From Iris pallida (lineage: Eukaryota; Streptophyta; Magnoliopsida; Asparagales; Iridaceae), in contig JANAVB010029819.1 of assembly GCA_029216955.1 (NCBI GenBank), positions 36,028,831 to 36,092,830 of the forward strand: DNA of 64,000 nt, given 5' to 3'. The notes beneath the pieces are model-generated. The model did not search any database and had not been told where the DNA came from. It saw only the letters and a list, made by a program, of their open reading frames with translations. Made by a program: the position numbers and the translations under genes. Numbering within the stretch: the stretch's first letter is position 1; each line of letters begins with the position of its first letter. Positions 58,126 to 64,000 of the stretch are shown here, piece after piece.

Positions 58126-58513
58126 GTGAGGGCATGCTTCAAAAAAAATAATGTCTTGAGCGTTAATTTCTGACGCTCAGACTTTTCTTCTGTCGGGGCA
58201 CTTGTACCTAAGGCTACATACTTCTGTGAGCCTTATTGTGCGCCCACAGAAGTCATATACCAACACTGTGGTGTGCTATACGCCAACATATTGCCATGTT
58301 ATGCACCCACATGCCGTGGCATATTATGCGCCCACGTACTGTTCGCATGTTATGCGCCCACTTGTTTGTTTTGGGCGCATATCCCTTTGGGTGCATAGCC
58401 CTCTGGGCGTATAGCCCTTCGGGCGCATAGCCCTTTTGGCACATAAGAGTCTTTCAGGACTTTAGTTTTTCCTGCGGAAGTCTGGCTTTCTCTTCTGTCT
58501 TTGCTTCTTGTAG
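58126..58513 (+). repeat. Intron 1 of the antisense gene in F, filled with GGGCGCATAG repeats
   Basis: Donor GTGAGG and acceptor TTGCTTCTTGTAG bound an intron. About ten GCGCATAGCCC/ATGCGCCCAC motifs lie at 58230-58445 in both orientations. These are the same motifs as in F's own LTR and are unlike the ATGCGGCTC repeats in the corresponding intron of A. Confidence 0.75.
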
Positions 58514-58810
58514 CATCCATATCGAAGGCTGAGGCCGTTGTGAAGGAGGAGATGCTGCCTTCTTTCATCAAACAAGAGTCACCGTTCGTTAAAAAGGAGG
58601 TGATACCAAAAATTGAGGTAAAAAAAAGTTGGCACTCATCGGGAAGGGAATTAATCCCAAGATTGAAGCGGCTATAAAGGAGGAACCCAAGTCTGAGGGT
58701 AGTAGCAATGGGAGTTCGGACCCTCCTGTCCCGGCTGAGGACCTTAATCAAATAGATTTTTTATATCCAAAATGGTTGAGGGAATGGTATATGCCTCGAC
58801 ACAACTAGGA
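58514..58810 (+). pseudogene. Antisense gene of element F, exon 2 (Lys/Glu-rich)
   Basis: Follows acceptor CTTGTAG. It encodes KAEAVVKEEMLPSFIKQES and, after a frame change near 58620, INPKIEAAIKEEPKSEG and DPPVPAED. Several pieces fit the hydrophobic-Lys-x-Glu pattern (VKEE, IKQE, VKKE, IKEE) that is the consensus for SUMO attachment, but such short motifs arise easily in Lys/Glu-rich sequence. The plant mobile domain of A is absent. The 3' edge of the exon is uncertain. Confidence 0.45.
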
Positions 58811-59408
58811 TCCGTAGGTTCCCATAAATGTTCGTATTTTGTCTTGGTATTTCTGTCTGTCTTTAGCTTTTATGTTTCGCTTCTTTTGGACATCAAATAC
58901 AATCCTCTACTTCTTGCTCGGACGAAGAGATGGAGAACTTTTTGTTTTGTTCATGAGATGTAGTCCTGTGAATGTAACTGATTTTGAATAAATAGATCAC
59001 ATTCACTCCATTCTTTGCTTGTGGTATCTGTGGTACTTGTATTAGAGGGCCTAACATAGCATTCGTGTAAAGGGTATCCCGCTGGAGGACCTCTCCTCTC
59101 TTTTTTGGACCTGTTGCCCTTTTGTGCATCTGGAAATGCGATCAAAATAGATTGGAATGATACTTTCGTAGACCTATTACCCTTTTGTACACCGGTGGTA
59201 TGGGTAATAGATTTGAAACAACACCCAACAAAGGTAATATGGTCGTGATAAGTTTTGTGATCTTGACACCGTGTCTTTCATCCCGGGTTGGGTATAGGTG
59301 TTGATTCGAAAGATTATCGGTATCAAAGGTAATATGGACGTGACACATGATAATCAGGAGTGGTTTTTGGTAGAATGTATTTTCTTGTCAAGTTCAGCTT
59401 CTTGGCAG
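58811..59408 (+). other. Intron or spacer in the antisense gene of F
   Basis: No gene is seen. It contains a stem-loop (CCTATTACCC with GGGTAATAG at 59171-59215) and two GGTAATATGG(A/T)CGTGA motifs (near 59232 and 59328) of the same type as the spacer repeats. It ends at acceptor TTCTTGGCAG. Confidence 0.5.
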
Positions 59409-60181
59409 GTGTTCCTTCCTGGAATAGAAGAAACCTTCCAAGCCTCTTCTCCGACGACCTCCACCGAAGATGAGAAGATGGCCTAGGAAGTTGTCAAAGC
59501 TTTTTACTCTGTACTGAAAATGAAGCTTCCTGGAGTCTTGAATCGGAATGTCGCCTTCGTCCTTGTAAAGGCAATTGCAGAGTGCCAAGTGGCGGCCCTC
59601 GAGAGCATTGCCGGCTATAAAGAGCGGGCTAATACTCTGAGGAAAGTTCTGAATGACCTGGAGGGTCAGGTAGCTCGATTCCGGGATGCCAAGAAGTGGA
59701 GCCCAATGTCGTTGTTCCGTGCAGAGGACGAGGCTTCGATAACGGCTCTTGTGGAGGAGAAGGCTACTTTCCAGGCAAGAAAGGACGCCTTGGTTCGAGA
59801 GATTGGCGAACTGGCTGACAGTATGGCCAGTTCAATGCTGCAAGTGAGGCACGTGCTACCTCGAAGAACAGGCTGGCTGTACAGATCATCGAGAAGTATA
59901 ATCATATTGTGGAGATCCAGAATGAGATTGCCCAGCTGGAAGCTAACTTGAGGGCGGTAACATCTGAACAAGAGGATTATCTGTCTCAAGCTGCCATGAC
60001 TGCCACCACTTCTGCCCATTTAGAAGGACAGCTAGCAAAGTTGGAGGGAGAGCATCAGAGTCTGATCCTCTTCGAGGATAAGGCCGCTCATCAAGAAGAG
60101 GCGTGCCGTCAAGCTACTGTGAAGTCTGAAGCCCAAATTGCGGCTCTAAGGGACATCATCAATCGCCTATGTATCCCGTAG
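59409..60181 (+). pseudogene. Antisense gene of element F, coiled-coil exon
   Basis: Begins after TTCTTGGCAG and encodes FLPGIEETFQASSP, then RNVAFVLVKAIAECQVAALE and a long coiled coil ending LRDIINRLCIP at 60181. It aligns with A's exon 4 (DVVDSFHRHLKRG..RGTSFVLARQCAQGQ). An in-frame TAG at 59484-59486 and a frame change near 59845 break it. Function unknown; conservation of this domain while the mobile-domain part was lost suggests the two are separable. Confidence 0.6.
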
Positions 60182-60860
60182 ATTTTTGTAACTTTCTTTT
60201 TTCCAGCCGTCACGACTCGTGTACCCTTTTTTCGTCTCTTAATAGACGTAAAGAATAAAATAAAGAATCTTTTCAAAATGAATGTGGTTTTGTGAAATAT
60301 CGATGCTAGAGGTAATGTGGACGTAGCAAGGATATTTCTGGTAGGTATTCCGCTGGGAAATTTTTATATGGACATATTATCCGTTTTATATTCAAATAAA
60401 TAGAATATAGATAATAAGTTGAATGAAGCTGCTAGTAGAGGTAATATGGACGTAATAGCAGAGGATGTTCTATATCTGACTAAAGGTAATATCGACGTGG
60501 AAGGATATATAACGTTAGGTGGGAGTGGATAATTCAGAGGTAGTAAGGACGTGATTATCCTTGATGAATGCTTTGCTCAGAGATTATATGGACATGGCAA
60601 AACATAATTATTTCACTAGGAAAATAATTATCAAAAAATAATTCAGAGGTAATAGGGACGTGACTTGTTTTTGTCAAACCGAGTTTGGACGGAGTCAAAA
60701 ACGGGAATGATTTTACTAGGAATTTTTTTAGAGGACCTATTATCCAGGGCGTATTCAAGACTCTTGAAATATGGATAATAGTTAGATAATTTTTCGAATC
60801 ATATAAACATCGCATTGTACATTTACATGACTGAACTTATGTGAACGTTACGTAAAAAGG
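60182..60860 (-). repeat. Spacer of element F with GGTAATATGGACGT repeats
   Basis: Six copies of AGAGGTAATATGGACGT lie at about 60307, 60436, 60482, 60534, 60576 and 60645. On the minus strand these read ACGTCCATATTACCTCT, the same motif as in A and C. A stem-loop at about 60735-60780 pairs CCTATTATCC with GGATAATAG. Confidence 0.75.
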
Positions 60861-61950
60861 TTACACACAGTATTTCTTCAAGAACTTGTCGTTGATAGGC
60901 ATAATGAGCAAGTCACCATCGGGCTTGGTTAGTCGGTATGCACCATTAGAATACACAGATTCTATGATGAAAGGACCATCCCATTTAGGCTGGAATTTTT
61001 CTTTTATTTTGTGCATCATGACCATTGGTCTTCTTACTACTAAGACCAGATTTTCGACTTGGAAGATTCTTTCCTTCACCTTTTTGTTGAAGGCTCTAGA
61101 AAGGCATGCTTGGCATAGCTCAATGCGCTGCTGAGCTAACAAGCATTTTTTATCTAGCGCTTCGAGCTCCTGGAGTCGCAGACGGTAGCTTTCTTCGGTA
61201 GTCAACTCGCTGGCTAAGGCTACTCGAAGAGAAGGAATCTAGATTTCTAGGGGAAGGACTGCTTCGCTCCCATAAACCAGGGAGAATGGCATACTGTCTG
61301 TTGGAGTCCGGACCGTTGTACGATAGGCCCATAGACATTCACCGAGCTTCTCATTCCAATCGTGCTTGTTTGAAGGCACGAGCTTCTTGAAAAGTTTTAT
61401 GATGGTTTTATTGAAGGCTTCTGCTAGCCCATTAGCCGCTGGATTGTAGGCAGTAGAGGCTACATTCTGGATTCGATTCCTATCGCAGAACTGATAGAAT
61501 GTGTGGCTTGCGAACTGTGGACCATTATCATGGATGATCCTGCGAGGTAGGCCGAAGCGGTAGATGACGGAATGTTTGATGAAGCTGATCACGTTCGATG
61601 CCTTCACTTCGCTGAGCGGTATAGCTTCCGCCCATTTGGAGAAGTAATCGATTATGGCTAGGATGAACCGATGTCCTTTGAAGGATGACAGGCTGATTGG
61701 TTCTATGATGTCCATGCCCCAGGCTTCAAACGACCAAGATGCTGCTGTCGGGTGTAGAAACTCTGAAGGTTGATGAATAAAGTCGGCATGGAACTGACAA
61801 GCTCTACACATCTTTGCATATTTAACAACATCTACTATCATTGTGGGCCAGTAATAACCCATTCGTTTGAGGCGATCTTGTAATTTGGGGCTTGGTTGAT
61901 ATACACCACAAACTCCATCGTGAGCCTCCCGGAGTGCATGTTTGGCTTCT
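60861..61950 (-). pseudogene. Integrase of element F
   Basis: On the minus strand: zinc region REAHDGVCGVYQPS (the second His is Tyr, whereas A has GAHQPG) with RACQFH. The core has Asp in GMDIIEP, Asp in HDNGPQF and Glu in NGLAEAFNKT. The C-terminus has FNKKVKERIFQVENLVLVV and ends KFLKKYCV at 60861. Stops or frame changes lie between 61862 and 61950 and between 61205 and 61239. Otherwise it is collinear with A's integrase. Confidence 0.9.
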
Positions 61951-61964
61951 ATGTCTGATAAGCA

Positions 61965-64000
61965 TCATAACAGTAGCCTATCGTAAGAGCGTCGGTACAA
62001 CATCTTGGTAGCTGTATCGTAGTAAAATCTGAGGGATCGCCTTTGGATAGACACTGCTTCCTTCGGGTCCTCGGGAAGGATTCCATAGACAGCGTAGTCT
62101 AAAGGGAATCTCCAGTCTTTAATATTGACATATATTTCCGTTGTGTAACTGTGATGAATATACAAGGCATCTTTCACACAGAATAGCTCTCGACCAGACA
62201 CTGTGATCGACTGCTGAGTATTGGTAGGAACGGTCAAGGAAGCAGCGAGACCGGCTAGAGCATCTGCTTCTACATTCTGTAGTCGAGGTACGTGCTCGAT
62301 GAAGAATCCAGTAAAAGTAGACGCCAACTTGATTGTTGCTCTGTGGTAGGGGATGAGATCTTCGTGACAAACTTCATAATCCCCTCGGACTTGACTAACT
62401 GTTATCTTGGAATCGTCGTACGCTTCTAGATAGTCACTTCCAGTTGTTTTGCCAGTTGCAGGCCGATTAATAGGGCATTATATTCGGCCATATTGTTGGT
62501 GCATGGTTCCACGAGAGAATATGTACGATGTATAACCAGATGATCAGGTGACACGAGCACGACACCTACTCCAGCCATAATATTTCTTTTGGGTCATGTT
62601 CTTGATGCACCGTCAAAGAACATTCGCCAAATGGGAATTTCTTCAGTTGCAGTGTTAGACTCTACTACTTCATCGGGGATTTCGTAGTAGAGTTTGAAAG
62701 ATTCTGGCACCGGATGAGCTGCCAGAAAATCAGCTAATGCTTGGCCTTTTACTGCCTTCTGAGGAACGAAGAGCATATCATACGGAGTCAATAGCATTGC
62801 CCATGTAGCTAAACGGGAATTAAGAGAACCTGGTTTAGTCATGAGTATTCTGAGAGGATTGACTTTAGATATTATGTGGATAGTCTGCCCAGACACATAG
62901 TGGCGTGTCTTCTGAATGGCAAATACTAGTACAAGGCATTCCTTTTCCACAGGTGTGTATCTATGCTCGGCACCCACCATTTTACGGCTGAGGTAGTAGA
63001 TTGTCTGTTCATGACCGCCTTCACTATTCTGAGCTAGGAGGGCGCCAAAAGAATGGTCCATAGTGCGGACATATAGTAAGAAAGTTTTCCCCATTATTGG
63101 AGGTACCAATACTGGAGGGCTTATGAGATACGCCTTGATGTCGTCGAACGCACGTTGACATTGTCCAGTCCAGACGAAAGATACGCCTTTCTTCATAAGG
63201 TGAGTGAATGGTTGACACCTTCCAGAGAGGTTCGAAATGAATCGTCTGATGTAGGCTAGCCTTCCTGTTAGTCCGTGTAGCTCTTTGAGGTTTCTTGGAG
63301 GATGCATATCGAGGATAGCCTTCACTTTCTCCGGGTCCAGATGTATACCATTTGAAGTGATGACGAAACCAAGGAACTTTCCGCTGGAGACTCCCAGAAA
63401 AGACTTGGTTGGATTCATCTTGAGTTGATGTGCACGTATTAGTTCGTACACCGTTCTCAAGTCTTAGAGGTGGTTGCCCTTGAAACGACTATTGACTGTG
63501 ATATCGTCTACGTAGCACTCCACTGTTTTGCGCAACTGATCGCAAAAATTTTTGTTCATGGATCGCTGGTATGTCGCCCCTACATTTTTAATCCGAAGGG
63601 CATCACCGTATAGCAGTATACCTCCAACGGTGTTTGAAAATATGTGTGCTTCTCATCGTCGGGGAACATCTTGATCTAGTTGTAGCCTGAAAACCCATCC
63701 ATGAAGGACATCCACTCGAAGCCGCAAGTATTATCGATCATTACGTCGGTGATCGGTAGAGGGAACTCGTCCTTCGGGCATGCAGTGTTCAAATTACGGT
63801 AATCGATACAGACTCAAACTTTACCGTTCTTTTTCATGACTGGAACGATATTGGCAACCCAGTCAGGGTATTTTTCTTCGCGAATGAATCCACTGGAAAG
63901 GAGCTTCTTGACTTCATTTTCTATGGCCTCTATGACATCTGGTCAGAATCGTCGTTGTTGCTGCTTCACTGGCTTAGCTTTAGATGAAATATTCAGGCGG
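61965..64000 (-). pseudogene. Reverse transcriptase, RNase H and archaeal-type RNase H of element F
   Basis: The minus strand from 64000 gives SSGFIREEKYPDWVANIVPV, SFMDGFSGYN and VMPFGLK with several stops in the RT palm (63460-63850). An open frame 63460-62594 covers the thumb and RNase H (PVEKECLVLVFAIQKTRHYV) up to RMFFDGASRT. The archaeal-type RNase H continues after a stop and a frame change near 62420 (NNMAEYNALLIGLQL, NVEADALAGLAASLT). It is broken but clearly the same polyprotein as in A; its 5' part lies outside the window. Confidence 0.85.

Larger units (their letters stand above)
56777..64000 (-). mobile_element. Tat-type Ty3/gypsy element F (5' part outside window)
   Basis: Read on the minus strand from 64000: RT, RNase H, archaeal-type RNase H, integrase, spacer repeats, antisense gene, polypurine tract, 3' LTR. 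The layout matches A, but the LTR sequence and the repeats differ, so it is a distinct family. Pol carries several stops. The element sits inside C's 3' LTR and is therefore younger than C. Confidence 0.9.

Noticed and set aside
58951..59348. Minus-strand open frames near 59000-59350
   Set aside because: They overlap stem-loop and spacer-motif sequence between exons of the antisense gene and have no recognisable domain.

Overview
This window is plant nuclear intergenic DNA made almost entirely of nested transposable elements. I see no host gene, no tRNA or rRNA, and nothing bacterial or viral. The eukaryotic plant origin is shown by Ty3/gypsy elements of the Tat type (dual RNase H and an antisense extra gene), long-LTR non-coding retroelements, a Ty1/copia element with an initiator-Met primer-binding site, a CACTA DNA transposon and GT-AG introns. 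The species cannot be named from the sequence.

Layout. B (1-1322, minus) is an LTR of a Tat-type element that was inserted into the gag region of A. A (1323-25388, plus) is a Tat-type gypsy element with gag/protease, RT, RNase H, archaeal-type RNase H, integrase, a repeat-rich spacer, a four-exon antisense gene and a 3' LTR. A is split by T (3027-13548), a LARD-like element with two 3.6 kb LTRs around a 3.2 kb non-coding core. Next comes G, an old LTR remnant (25389-25940 and 28896-29256), split by E, a solo LTR (25941-28895) flanked by a perfect 5-bp duplication. D (29257-35480, minus) belongs to the same family as T and is truncated at its left end. D sits in the 5' LTR of C (35481-56776, plus), a Tat-type element that has lost RT, RNase H and integrase. 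C's gag zinc knuckle is split by a CACTA transposon (39446-52568, duplication ATC). That transposon is in turn split by a complete copia element (41006-50487, minus, duplication GTAAC) carrying an extra downstream gene. F (56777-64000 and beyond, minus) is a third Tat-type element, inserted in C's 3' LTR. It shows RT to integrase, the spacer repeats and a shortened antisense gene.

How the parts relate. Every gag-pol gene carries stops or frameshifts, so none of these copies looks autonomous. The most interesting structure concerns the extra genes. In A and F the antisense gene has its own TATA box, and its intron and promoter are filled with the same short repeat that fills that element's LTR (ATGCGGCTC in A, GGGCGCATAG in F). 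In the copia element the LTR palindrome GAGTTCGGCCCGAACTC also recurs just upstream of its extra gene. The exact core promoter CCTATAAATAGG occurs in C's LTR, both copia LTRs and both antisense promoters. A spaced motif (CATGTCC..ATTACCTCTGA) lies between integrase and LTR in A, C and F. A foldback of about 390 bp sits near the 3' end of the CACTA transposon.
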